Shown piece by piece: positions 32,001 to 41,200 of a stretch of DNA of 44,152 nt (within the stretch, counting starts at the first letter, position 1; each line of letters begins with the position of its first letter). A model generated the notes under the pieces. The model made no database searches. It was not told the origin of the DNA and saw only the letters and a list, made by a program, of their open reading frames with translations. The stretch lies in assembly GCA_905203045.1 (NCBI GenBank), contig CAJKUH010000018.1, forward strand, positions 1 through 44,152, in the 5' to 3' direction. Origin of the DNA: an uncultured Eggerthella sp. (GTDB taxonomy: Bacteria > Actinomycetota > Coriobacteriia > Coriobacteriales > Eggerthellaceae). A program made the translations under genes and the position numbers.

Positions 32001-33077
32001 ATGCCAAAAGGCGTACATAAAGGTGGTTCGAAGCATGGGTCCCATGCTGCCCAGCAGCGCTCACAGGGCGTAGCTCCAGCATCGTATCGCCCCGCTTCTT
32101 CGAGCCATCACGGTTCCCCTACGGGAAACCACTCATCCCATGCGGCGCCGCAGTCGTTTTCCGACGCCTCCCAGTACAGCCGCGATTCGTACGGTTCCGC
32201 CGCCCGCGCCAAGCAGGGCAAGAAGGGCGGCGGTGTGTGGCGCGTGGTGTTCATTCTTGCCATGGTGGTATTCGTGGGCGCCCTGGCGGCGCTTGGCGCC
32301 ATCGGCTACCAGTATTGGTCGCAGCAGAACGCTTACAGCAACCTTGAGCAGTATGCCGAGGTTGATGCTTCCGACAACGCCAACCTCGCCCTTTCCGATT
32401 TGAAAGTGGACTGGGACGGGCTTCGTGCCATTAATCCTGACATCGTTGCGTGGATATACGTGCCCGATACCCCCATCAACTATCCGGTGGTGAAGGGCCA
32501 TGACAACGAGGAATACCTGCACAAGGCCTTCGACGGCTCTACCGGCTGGCTTGCCTCGGCGGGCACCATTTTCCTCGATGCCTCCAATTCCGCTAACTTG
32601 ACCGACCAGAACAGCGCGCTGTACGGCCATCATATGAACGACGGTTCCATGTTCGCTTCCCTGGCCGGCTTCGAAGATCAGGGCACCTTCGATTCCCATC
32701 GTGACATCTATGTGCTTACCTCGCAGGGCAATTACCGTCTTAAGACGTTCGCCCTGGTGAAGACAACGGGAACCGACGCCATCGTTCAGACGTCGTTTTC
32801 CAGCAATGCCTCCTACCAGGCTTACGTGCAGGACAAGCTCAATCGCAGCGTGGTAAGCCAGAAGGGGGACAAGCTCACGGCTGCCGACATCAAACAGTCG
32901 ATGCTGTTCTCTACCTGCGAATATTCCCAAAACGATGGCCGAGCGGTTCTGTTTGCCGCCGTGGTGGAAACCACCGCATCAAACGATCCGTACCTGAGCG
33001 CAACCACCTCGGGAACAACCGGCCTTTCGGCAAGTCAGGACGCGGTCATGGATCGCAAGTATGAGGAGGCTGCATAG
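32001..33077 (+). CDS. srtB: Class B sortase
   Basis: The 358-residue transpeptidase has an unusually long cytoplasmic N-terminus (1-78), rich in Ser/His/Gly/Gln, one membrane helix (about 80-104), and the catalytic sortase domain. Catalytic residues are visible: His in LYGHHMNDGSMF, Cys in LFSTCEYS and Arg in NDGRAVLF. It should join surface proteins to the cell wall outside the membrane. ATG 32001 is set by AAAGGTGG upstream. purF begins 1 bp after its stop, and the ribosome binding site of purF lies within srtB. A candidate substrate, a coiled-coil/CAP protein, is encoded 5 kb downstream. Confidence 0.92.
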   Translation: MPKGVHKGGSKHGSHAAQQRSQGVAPASYRPASSSHHGSPTGNHSSHAAPQSFSDASQYSRDSYGSAARAKQGKKGGGVWRVVFILAMVVFVGALAALGAIGYQYWSQQNAYSNLEQYAEVDASDNANLALSDLKVDWDGLRAINPDIVAWIYVPDTPINYPVVKGHDNEEYLHKAFDGSTGWLASAGTIFLDASNSANLTDQNSALYGHHMNDGSMFASLAGFEDQGTFDSHRDIYVLTSQGNYRLKTFALVKTTGTDAIVQTSFSSNASYQAYVQDKLNRSVVSQKGDKLTAADIKQSMLFSTCEYSQNDGRAVLFAAVVETTASNDPYLSATTSGTTGLSASQDAVMDRKYEEAA

Positions 33078-33078
33078 C

Positions 33079-34536
33079 ATGAGCATGTCGGTGTTTCCCG
33101 GAGAGCGCCCCGACAGGATGGAAGAGGAGTGCGGTGTTTTCGGCATCTACGCACCTGGTGAAGATGTAGCGCGCATGACGTGCTTCGGCCTGCAGGCACT
33201 GCAGCACCGTGGTCAGGAATCTGCCGGCATTGCCGTTGGCGACGGCGACACCATCATGGCCTCGAAGGACTTGGGGCTGGTTACCCAGGCGTTCACCGAA
33301 AGCGATCTTTCTGCGCTGAAGGGCAATCTGGCAATCGGCCATGTTCGCTATTCCACCAGCGGTGGCGTCGATTCGTGGGAAGCAGCGCAGCCCCACATTT
33401 CCGCCATCGACGATGTGCTTATCGCCCTTGCCCATAACGGCACGTTGGTGAACACCAACTACCTTAAGGCGAAAATCATCGACTACGGCGTGCATCTGCG
33501 CGCAGGCACCGATTCGGAGGCCGCCGCGAAGATCATCGGCGAGGTTACCAAGACCACGCATTCGCTGCGTGCCGGCATCCGCACCGCCATGAAGATGATC
33601 AAGGGCGCCTATGCCATGTTGTTGGCAAGCCCCGACTACCTGTATGCGTTCCGCGACCCGAATGGCATTCGCCCGCTGGTTGTTGGCAAGCTGCCCAACG
33701 GCCGTGGCTGGGTTGTTTCCTCGGAAACCTGCGGCCTTGACATCGTGGGCGCCGAGTTCATGCGCGAAGTTGCTCCGGGCGAGATTATCCGCTTCGGCAA
33801 GGACGGCATGATTTCCGAGACGGGCGTCGAGCCCGGCAAGCGCGCCAGCTGCATTTTCGAGTACGTCTACTTCGCCCGCCCCGATTCCGTTATGGACGGC
33901 CAGAGCGTCTACGTTGCCCGTCGCAAAATGGGCCGCATCCTGGCGCGTGAGGCGCCGGTGGAAGCCGACTTGGTTGTGGGCGTTCCCGATTCCGGCCTGC
34001 CTTCCGCCATGGGATATGCCCTGGAAAGCGGCATTCCCTACAGCAACGGCATCGTGAAGAACCGCTATGTGGGCCGCACCTTCATCCAACCTACCGACGA
34101 AATGCGCCAGCTGGGCATTCGCCTGAAGCTGAACCCGCTTCCCTCGGTTATCTCTGGGCAGCGCCTGGTGGTTATCGACGACTCCATTGTGCGCGGCAAC
34201 ACCTCCAAGAAGCTGGTTGACATGCTGCGCGGTGCGGGCGCCAAGGAAGTGCATCTGCGCATCGTCTCGCCTGAAACCCGTTGGCCCTGCTTCTACGGCA
34301 TCGACACCGACACGCAGGATCAGCTCATCGCTGCCAACATGACCAATCAGCAGATGTGCGATTTCATCGGCTGCGATTCGTTGGCGTTCATTTCCGTTGA
34401 AGGCCTGCACCAGGCGGTGCAGTGCGACCACCCAGGTTTCTGCGACGCTTGCTTCACCGGCGACTACCCGGTGGATATTCCTGATACCATGAAGGCGAAG
34501 AGCTTCCTTCCGGAAGGGAAGGCCGTGCTCGATTAA
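33079..34536 (+). CDS. purF: Amidophosphoribosyltransferase
   Basis: First committed enzyme of purine synthesis, making phosphoribosylamine from PRPP and glutamine. The 485-residue protein starts with a 17-residue propeptide and the catalytic Cys18 (EEECGVFGIY), as in the Bacillus type that is self-cleaved and carries a 4Fe-4S cluster; further cysteines (WPCFYGID, CDSLAF, CDACF) agree. The PRPP motif is VVIDDSIVRGNTS. ATG 33079 follows GAGGAGG at 33064; an in-frame ATG at 33061 would overlap srtB and lacks its own site. First gene of a pur run. Confidence 0.96.
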   Translation: MSMSVFPGERPDRMEEECGVFGIYAPGEDVARMTCFGLQALQHRGQESAGIAVGDGDTIMASKDLGLVTQAFTESDLSALKGNLAIGHVRYSTSGGVDSWEAAQPHISAIDDVLIALAHNGTLVNTNYLKAKIIDYGVHLRAGTDSEAAAKIIGEVTKTTHSLRAGIRTAMKMIKGAYAMLLASPDYLYAFRDPNGIRPLVVGKLPNGRGWVVSSETCGLDIVGAEFMREVAPGEIIRFGKDGMISETGVEPGKRASCIFEYVYFARPDSVMDGQSVYVARRKMGRILAREAPVEADLVVGVPDSGLPSAMGYALESGIPYSNGIVKNRYVGRTFIQPTDEMRQLGIRLKLNPLPSVISGQRLVVIDDSIVRGNTSKKLVDMLRGAGAKEVHLRIVSPETRWPCFYGIDTDTQDQLIAANMTNQQMCDFIGCDSLAFISVEGLHQAVQCDHPGFCDACFTGDYPVDIPDTMKAKSFLPEGKAVLD

Positions 34537-34624
34537 GCGGGCAGGTGCGCCATGGCGCCGAAACCCATGGCTTGAAACATGTTTGTAAGCCCCCGAACAG
34601 GGGATTTGAGTTCCAGGAGATGCT

Positions 34625-35758
34625 ATGACTGATCGCGTTAAGGTCAACGCTTTGGATAACAAGGAAACCAAGTGGCCCAGCTGGACTGCCCAGGGCGCAA
34701 CCACCTATGCCGAAGCCGGCGTAGACACGGCCGAGGGTGCTCGTGCCGTTGACGCCATCAAGGATGCGGTTCATCGTACCTACCGCGACGAAGTTCGCGG
34801 CGACATCGGCGGTTTCGGCGGCTTGTTCTCCATCAACGTTGCCAAGAACATGGCCGACCCCATCCTTGTTTCCGGCACCGATGGCGTTGGCACCAAGATT
34901 CAGCTGGCGAAGATGGCCGGCAAGCACGACACCGTGGGCATCGACTTGGTTGCCATGTGCGTGAACGACATCTTGGCTACGGGCGCTGAGCCCCTGTTCT
35001 TCCTTGATTACATCGCCATTGGCAAGCTGAAGAGCGAAGCGGTTGCCGAAATCGTTTCCGGCATTGCCGACGGCTGTCAGATGGCGGGCGCTGCGCTCAT
35101 CGGCGGCGAAATGGCCGAGCATCCCGGCGTCATGGACCCGCACGAATACGACCTGTCCGGTTTCTGCGTAGGCGTGGTAGACCGCCCCGAGATGCTCGAT
35201 CCTGCCAAGGTTCAGGAAGGCGATGTGCTTATCGGCCTGGCGTCTTCCGGCATCCACTCCAACGGCTATTCGCTGGTTCGCAAGGTGGTTACCGACGGCA
35301 AGACCCTCTACGAGCTGCGCATGCCCCAGGAATCCCTGGGCGGTCAGAGCGTTCTGGACGCATTGCTTGAGCCTACGCGCATCTACGTGAAGCCCGTCCG
35401 CAGCGTTTTGCGCCAGCTTCCCGGTGCGGTGCGTTCGCTTGCCCATATCACGGGCGGCGGCATCACCGAGAACCTGAATCGTGCTTTGCCCGAGAACATG
35501 GACGCAGAAGTTCACGTGGGCACGTGGGGCATGCCTCCCATCATCCCGTTCGTGTGCAATGCGGCACACTTGGACGAGCATGAGGCTCTGAAGACGTTCA
35601 ACATGGGTCTTGGCATGGTGCTGGTTGTCGATCCCGCAAAGGCCGACCAGGTTATGGAAATTTTGGAAGCGGAAGGCGAGAGCCCTGTGGTGGTTGGCCG
35701 CATCGTTCCCGGTGCCGGCGAAGTAACCTACGTCGACCAAGACAAGCTGTTTGAATAA
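34625..35758 (+). CDS. purM: Phosphoribosylformylglycinamidine cyclo-ligase (AIR synthetase)
   Basis: It closes the imidazole ring in purine synthesis. The 377-residue protein has an N-terminal extension of about 20 residues, then TYAEAGVDTAEGA, GFGGLFSI, VSGTDGVGTKIQLA, CVNDILATGAEPLFFLDY, and IGGEMAEHPG, all family marks of the ATP-grasp-free PurM/ThiL fold. CCAGGAG precedes ATG 34625. It follows purF by 88 bp. Its stop codon overlaps a perfect 37-bp palindrome. Confidence 0.96.
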   Translation: MTDRVKVNALDNKETKWPSWTAQGATTYAEAGVDTAEGARAVDAIKDAVHRTYRDEVRGDIGGFGGLFSINVAKNMADPILVSGTDGVGTKIQLAKMAGKHDTVGIDLVAMCVNDILATGAEPLFFLDYIAIGKLKSEAVAEIVSGIADGCQMAGAALIGGEMAEHPGVMDPHEYDLSGFCVGVVDRPEMLDPAKVQEGDVLIGLASSGIHSNGYSLVRKVVTDGKTLYELRMPQESLGGQSVLDALLEPTRIYVKPVRSVLRQLPGAVRSLAHITGGGITENLNRALPENMDAEVHVGTWGMPPIIPFVCNAAHLDEHEALKTFNMGLGMVLVVDPAKADQVMEILEAEGESPVVVGRIVPGAGEVTYVDQDKLFE

Positions 35759-35793
35759 ATGAGAAAATGGGGACTGTCCCCATTTTCTCATTT
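35757..35793. repeat. Perfect 37-bp palindrome at the purM stop codon
   Basis: An 18-bp arm, AAATGAGAAAATGGGGAC, one central T, then its exact complement GTCCCCATTTTCTCATTT. It shares the core ATGGGGAC-n-GTCCCCAT with 19412-19442 and, like that copy, overlaps a stop codon. It lies inside the pur run with only 23 bp to purN, so if it terminates, it would only trim the operon. It may instead be a mobile REP-like element. Confidence 0.85.
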
Positions 35794-35816
35794 ACGGAAG
35801 GAAGGACAGGGCTTCT

Positions 35817-36437
35817 GTGAAAAAGCCTTTGAACATCGGTGTTCTGATCAGCGGAAGCGGTTCGAACCTGCAGTCCCTTATCGACCATATCGAGGAAGGC
35901 ACGCTTGATGCCGAAATCAGCCTGGTCGTGTCTTCGCGCCCCGATGCATACGGCATCGAACGTGCAAAGAAAGCGGGCATTCCCGTTTTGGTTATGAACC
36001 GCGAGGCCTACGCCGACACGGCTGCGGCTAACCAGCGCATTGCCGATGCCCTGAAAGATGCGGGCGCAGAGTACGTGATCATGGCTGGCTACATGCGGAT
36101 GGTCACCGCGGAAATCCTTGATGCGTACCCCGATAGGGTGGTGAACCTCCATCCGGCCCTGCTTCCTTCGTTCAAGGGTGCGCACGCCATCGAAGATGCG
36201 TACAACTTCGGCGTGAAGGTAACGGGCGTTACCGTGCACTTCGCCAACGCGGATTACGACAAGGGCCCCATCATTGCCCAGCGTGCCGTGGAAGTGCGCG
36301 AAGGCGAGAGCATCGAGGCGCTTGAGTCGCGCATCCATGCTGCCGAGCACGAGCTGTACCCGCATGTGGTTCAGCTTCTTGCCGAAGGGCGCGTGAGCGT
36401 ATGCCCTGAAACCAGGAAGGTGCGCATAGCCGAATAG
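35817..36437 (+). CDS. purN: Phosphoribosylglycinamide formyltransferase
   Basis: It transfers a formyl group from 10-formyl-THF to GAR. The 206-residue protein starts with GTG 35817, preceded by GGAAGGAAGGA. Marks: VLISGSGSNLQSLI (phosphate loop), MAGYMRMV, VNLHPALLPSFKG with the catalytic His, and VTVHFAN...DKGPII with the catalytic Asp. Length and order are usual for PurN. Between purM and purH in the pur run. Confidence 0.95.
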   Translation: MKKPLNIGVLISGSGSNLQSLIDHIEEGTLDAEISLVVSSRPDAYGIERAKKAGIPVLVMNREAYADTAAANQRIADALKDAGAEYVIMAGYMRMVTAEILDAYPDRVVNLHPALLPSFKGAHAIEDAYNFGVKVTGVTVHFANADYDKGPIIAQRAVEVREGESIEALESRIHAAEHELYPHVVQLLAEGRVSVCPETRKVRIAE

Positions 36438-36562
36438 CGCAGCGCATGCCGCTTCAGCGGGCATTTTCATTTTCGGAAACCTAGGCATGCCAACACGTTG
36501 GTATGCTGGGAAATAGCAAAGAACAGATACAAGAACCAGGCAAATTGGAAAGGCGGTACCAG

Positions 36563-38146
36563 GTGGCAGATCCAAAGGTAAAGCGTGTTCTTATGTCGGT
36601 AACGGATAAGACGGGCGTGGTCGAGTTCGCGCGCGCGTTGTCGGAGGAATTCGGGGCGCAGATCATCTCGACGGGTGGCACGGCCCGCGTTATCGCAGAG
36701 GCAGGTGTTCCTGTTACCCCCATCGACGAGGTAACCAAGTTCCCCGAGATGATGGACGGTCGCGTTAAGACCCTGCACCCTGCAGTGCATGGTGGCTTGC
36801 TTGCCAAGCGCGACAACCCTGAGCATATGGCCCAGGCTGCCGAGCATGGCATCGAAATGATCGACATGGTGGTTGTCAACCTCTATGCGTTCGAGAAGAC
36901 GGTGGAATCCGGTGCTGATTTCGGTACCTGCATCGAGAACATCGACATTGGCGGTCCTTCCATGCTGCGTTCCGCCGCAAAGAACTTCGCCAGCGTTGCC
37001 GTGGTAACCGACCCGGCAAGCTACGGCGCCATCCTTTCCGAGATGCGTGCGAACGACGGCGCCACCACGCTGGCAACCCGTACCCAGCTTGCCCTGCGCG
37101 TGTTCCAGACCACCAATGCCTATGACGGCGCCATCGCCCAGTGGCTTGGCTCGCAGCTCGAAAAGCCCGAGGAATTCCCCGAGCAGCGCGATATCCACCT
37201 GGTAAAGCAGCAGGGCCTTCGCTATGGTGAAAACCCGCATCAGAACGCTGCGTTCTATCGTGTGCCCGAATTTGCCACCGAGCATTCTTTGGTGAACGCC
37301 AAGCAGCTCAACGGCAAGGAGCTTTCGTACAACAATATCCTTGACACCGATGCGTGCTGGACGTTGGTTCGCGAATTCGACGAGCCTGCCGTTGTGGTGC
37401 TGAAGCATCAGAACCCCTGCGGTTCTGCTACGGCAGTCGATGTGGTAACCGCCTTCGACAAGGCATTCGCCTGCGATCCGAAGAGCGCTTACGGCGGAAT
37501 CATTGCCGCAAACGTCGAGGTGAACAAGGAGTTCGTTGAGCATATCAATGCCAACCACCTGTTCGTGGAAGTGCTCATTGCGCCTTCGTTCGCACCCGAT
37601 GCCCTTGAACTTCTGCAGCAGAAGAAGAACCTGCGCGTGCTTGCAACGGGTGGGGTAGACGCTCCTGCAGCCCTTGAGTTCCGCTCTGTTGACGGCGGCA
37701 TGCTTGCTCAGGAAGTTGATCGCGTGGACGAAGACCCTGCCGAGTTCACCGTTCCCACCAAGAAGAAGCCGACCGACGAAGAGCTGCACGAAATGCTGTT
37801 TGCCTGGAAGGTTTGCAAGGGCGTGAAGTCCAACGCAATCCTGGTTTCCAAGGATCATGCCGGCATCGGCATGGGTCCCGGCCAGCCCAACCGCGTTGAT
37901 TCCGCCAAGCTTGCATGCGAGCGTGCTCACGAGGCATGTGAGCGCATGGGCGTTCCCGCTGAAGGCCTGGTATGCGCATCTGATGCGTTCTTCCCGTTCC
38001 GAGATAATGTTGATACGTTGGCTGAGTACGGCGTTAAGGCCATCATTCAGCCTGGCGGTTCCATTCGCGACGAAGAGGTTATCGAAGCCTGCGACGAACA
38101 CGGCATTGCCATGGTGTTCACGGGCCATCGCCACTTCCGCCACTAA
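36563..38146 (+). CDS. purH: Bifunctional AICAR transformylase/IMP cyclohydrolase
   Basis: It performs the last two steps to IMP. I take the GTG at 36563 as start because GGAAAGG lies 8 nt upstream and the MGS domain begins right after (KRVLMSVTDKTGVVEFA); an ATG at 36503 has no ribosome binding site. The 527-residue protein has ISTGGTARVI and MMDGRVKTLHPAVHGG in the cyclohydrolase half, LRYGENPHQNAAFY near 220, LKHQNPCGSATA, and C-terminal DAFFPFRDNVD and IQPGGSIRD. A hairpin terminator follows. Confidence 0.95.
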   Translation: MADPKVKRVLMSVTDKTGVVEFARALSEEFGAQIISTGGTARVIAEAGVPVTPIDEVTKFPEMMDGRVKTLHPAVHGGLLAKRDNPEHMAQAAEHGIEMIDMVVVNLYAFEKTVESGADFGTCIENIDIGGPSMLRSAAKNFASVAVVTDPASYGAILSEMRANDGATTLATRTQLALRVFQTTNAYDGAIAQWLGSQLEKPEEFPEQRDIHLVKQQGLRYGENPHQNAAFYRVPEFATEHSLVNAKQLNGKELSYNNILDTDACWTLVREFDEPAVVVLKHQNPCGSATAVDVVTAFDKAFACDPKSAYGGIIAANVEVNKEFVEHINANHLFVEVLIAPSFAPDALELLQQKKNLRVLATGGVDAPAALEFRSVDGGMLAQEVDRVDEDPAEFTVPTKKKPTDEELHEMLFAWKVCKGVKSNAILVSKDHAGIGMGPGQPNRVDSAKLACERAHEACERMGVPAEGLVCASDAFFPFRDNVDTLAEYGVKAIIQPGGSIRDEEVIEACDEHGIAMVFTGHRHFRH

Positions 38147-38198
38147 TTAGGTTGCTCTGTTCGGCTGAACGGCGCAAACATACGTTAAACAAGAAAAT

Positions 38199-38225
38199 GC
38201 TCCCGGGATTTCCTGGGAGCCTTTT
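38199..38225. terminator. Terminator between purH and the surface protein gene
   Basis: GCTCCC (38199-38204) with GGGAGC (38215-38220) extended by three inner pairs, followed by CTTTTC; the left flank AAGAAAAT provides U-rich sequence for the minus-strand gene that ends at 38250. Confidence 0.75.
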
Positions 38226-38249
38226 CTGTAGCGTTATGTTGCTGGGCGG

Positions 38250-41200
38250 TTAGGCAATGTGTTTCGCATTGCGGAGCTTCTTGCGGGTGGCGAGCATCGT
38301 ACCGAATGCGGTGCCAGCGAGAAGGGTTGCGATGAGGCCCATGCTGCCCTGCGCGTCGCCGGTCTTGGTGGCGCTGGTTGCCTGGCTGTCGGCAGACTTC
38401 GTGCCGTCCTGCTCGGCGGATGCGGTCTGCTCAGACGCAGCGTTCTGCTGTGCTTCGGCTGCTACCTGCTTGATCTGCTTGTCGAGCTCTGCCTGGCGTT
38501 CGGCTTCCTTCTGGTCTGCTACTGCAGTGTCGTAGGCAGCCTTCGCATCGTTGTACTCAGAGAGTGCCTTGTTGTATGCGGCAAGTGCCTCGTTGTACGG
38601 CTCGGAGTCCTTTCCGTACTTCTCGGCGGCAATCTGCAGGGCGGACTCAGCCTCTGCAAGCTGCTGCTTCTTGGCGTTCGCCACGTTGCACAGCTGCTTC
38701 ACCGCGGCGATGCTCTCGGAGTCGCTTGCGTCGGCGGTTGCGCCGTTGTCGATGGCGCCACGGGCATCGAACGCTGCCACGGTTGCCTGCCAGGACTTGG
38801 CGGATTGCAATGCGGCTTCAAGACCTGCAATCGGGGCCTGCGCCTCGGTTACGGACTGGTCGGCTGCCTGCTTTTCATCGGTTGCCGTTGCAAGGGCGGT
38901 CTTGGCCTGCTCGTTGGCGTCGTAGGATGCCTTCAGCTGCGCATCGAGCGCAAGGAGGTTGTCAAGCTGCTGCTGGGCGGACTGCACCTTGTCGCTGGCA
39001 GCCTTCTGGGCGATCGACAGGCTGGCAGTACGCTTCACGCTGTCGGCTACCGTCTCCTTCGCCTTCGTGTCGGCTGCGTTGGCGGTATCGAGCTGCTGCT
39101 GGGCTTCGTCGAGTGCAGTGTTTGCAGTCTGGAGGGCTGCCTGCTTCTCGTCGTGGGCTGCCTGCTTCTCGGAGAGGTTCTTCTGGGCTGCGGCGAGTCC
39201 AGCGTTTAGCTGCTCCAGGTCGCTGTTCGCCTTGTCGAGCACTGCCTGCTTCTGGTCTATCTGCTGCTGCGCCATGCTCTGCTGGAACTCTGCGGACTGC
39301 AATGCGGACTGCGCCTGCTCGGTGGTGCTGGCTGCCTGGCTTGCTGCGGACTGTGCCTCGGCGAGCTCTGCGTTCGCGGCGGTCACGGCGTCGTCGGCGG
39401 TTGCGAGTGCCTGCTGGGCCTCTGCGAGCTGAGCCTCGGCTTGGGTTACGGCCTGCTCAGCGGACTGCTTCTGCGACAGTGCGGTTGCGGTCTGCTGCTG
39501 TGCGGACTGGTAGGCGGTCGCTGCGCTGTCTGCGGCGCTCTGTGCGGCGGACTGGGTGCTTTCGGCCTGGCTCTGGGCGGATTTTGCGGCGTCGAGCTGG
39601 GCCTGGGCTGCGGCGATCACCTTCTGGTAGTCGACAGAGTCGATGTAGCTGTTGAGGGCGGTCTCGAACTCGGAGACGGTCATGGTGTGCTGGTTCCAGT
39701 CAATTCCATTTGAAGGATGAATACCGGCAAAATAGAAAGTCGTTCCGGAAAGCGTCCAACCATACGAATTGATTGCATAACCCATGATTCCGTAATCAGC
39801 ATCAATAATATTGAAGTAATGTCCAACCTGTTTTTCTGCAGTGGCAAGTGCAGAAATCTGGTCACGCTGATCCTCAGTAAGATCCGTATCCTTCACATTG
39901 GAGATACCAAGCTGAGCTTTGAACTCAGCGACGTTATCTTTTTCTTCGTAGTACCAACCATCGAAACAATCTTCAATCCCTGTTGCAAGGTTTTCGCCAA
40001 CATTGAACTGCCTTGAATGCTGCAAGATCATGTTCTTATGCAATCCATCAGAAGACCAATTTACATTGGAAATAGAAGCTGCAATAAGCTCGAGAGAAAC
40101 ATCCAGGGCATTCAAACCGTTCTCAGCACGAAGTTCGTTGAGCTTCTTCATCCACTGAACAGTTTCCTTCATGTTCTGCAGACTCGTTGCATCGGTTTCC
40201 TCACCCTTATGGGTATAGGAAGCATACTTTGCATTATCAAGCACATCAATTGCAGACTGGGCGCCCATGCTCTTGAAGAAGCCGTAGACGCCTTCGTTGT
40301 ACTGGGCTTTGAGGTCGGCTACTTTTTCCTGTGCCTCGTCGTATGCCTTCTGGGCTTCGGTTACCTTGGCGGTTGCATCGGAGGTTGCCTGTTTGGCAGT
40401 TGCCAGCGTTGCGTTGGCTTCGTCGAGCTTCTGCTTTGCGGTCTGCTCGGCTGCCTTGGTGTTGCTGTAGGCGGTGCCGGCTGCTTCTGCTTGCTGCTTG
40501 GCGGTCTGTGCTGCCTGCATCGCGTTGTCCACGGACTGTTGGGCGGCGGTGACGTTCTGCTTGGCGGTCGTTACGGACTGCTGCTTTGCGGTCACGGTTT
40601 GATCGGCGGTCTGCTGGGCGGACTTAGCGGCTTCGAGCTTCTGCTTGGCGGTTGCTACCTGCTCATCGGCGGTTGCCTTGGCGTTCTTGGCACCGGTGAG
40701 GGCATTCTGCGCTGCGGTTACCTGCGCCTCTGCCTTCTCGATGGCGTCGTTGCCGTCGGTGTCGGCCTTCACCTTGTCGTAAGCCGTCTGGGCCGTATCG
40801 AGGTCGGACTTTGCGGACTTCTCGGCTGCTGCGGCGGTCTGCTGGGCGGTCAGCTTCGTGGCGGCGTCTTTGGCTGCTGCCTGTGCGGACTCGAGGGCGG
40901 ACTGGGCGTTGTCGAGGGCGGCCTGGGCATCGGCGAGCTCTGCCTTGGCGACATCAAGCTGCTTCTGCGAGGACTCGATTGCCTCGGGGGTTGCGGCGCT
41001 GGTGTCTGCCTTTGCCTTGTCGTAGGCTGCCTGGGCCTCGTCGGCTGCCTTCTGCGCGGCCTCTAGCTGGGAGGCTTTCTGCTTCTGGGCATCCTGGGCG
41101 TCGGTCAGCTTCTTGTTGGCCGCATCCAGGTTGGCCTGCGCAAGCTCGGACTCTGATGCGGCATCGGATGCCAGCTTGCTGTATGCCTGCATGGCTGCCG

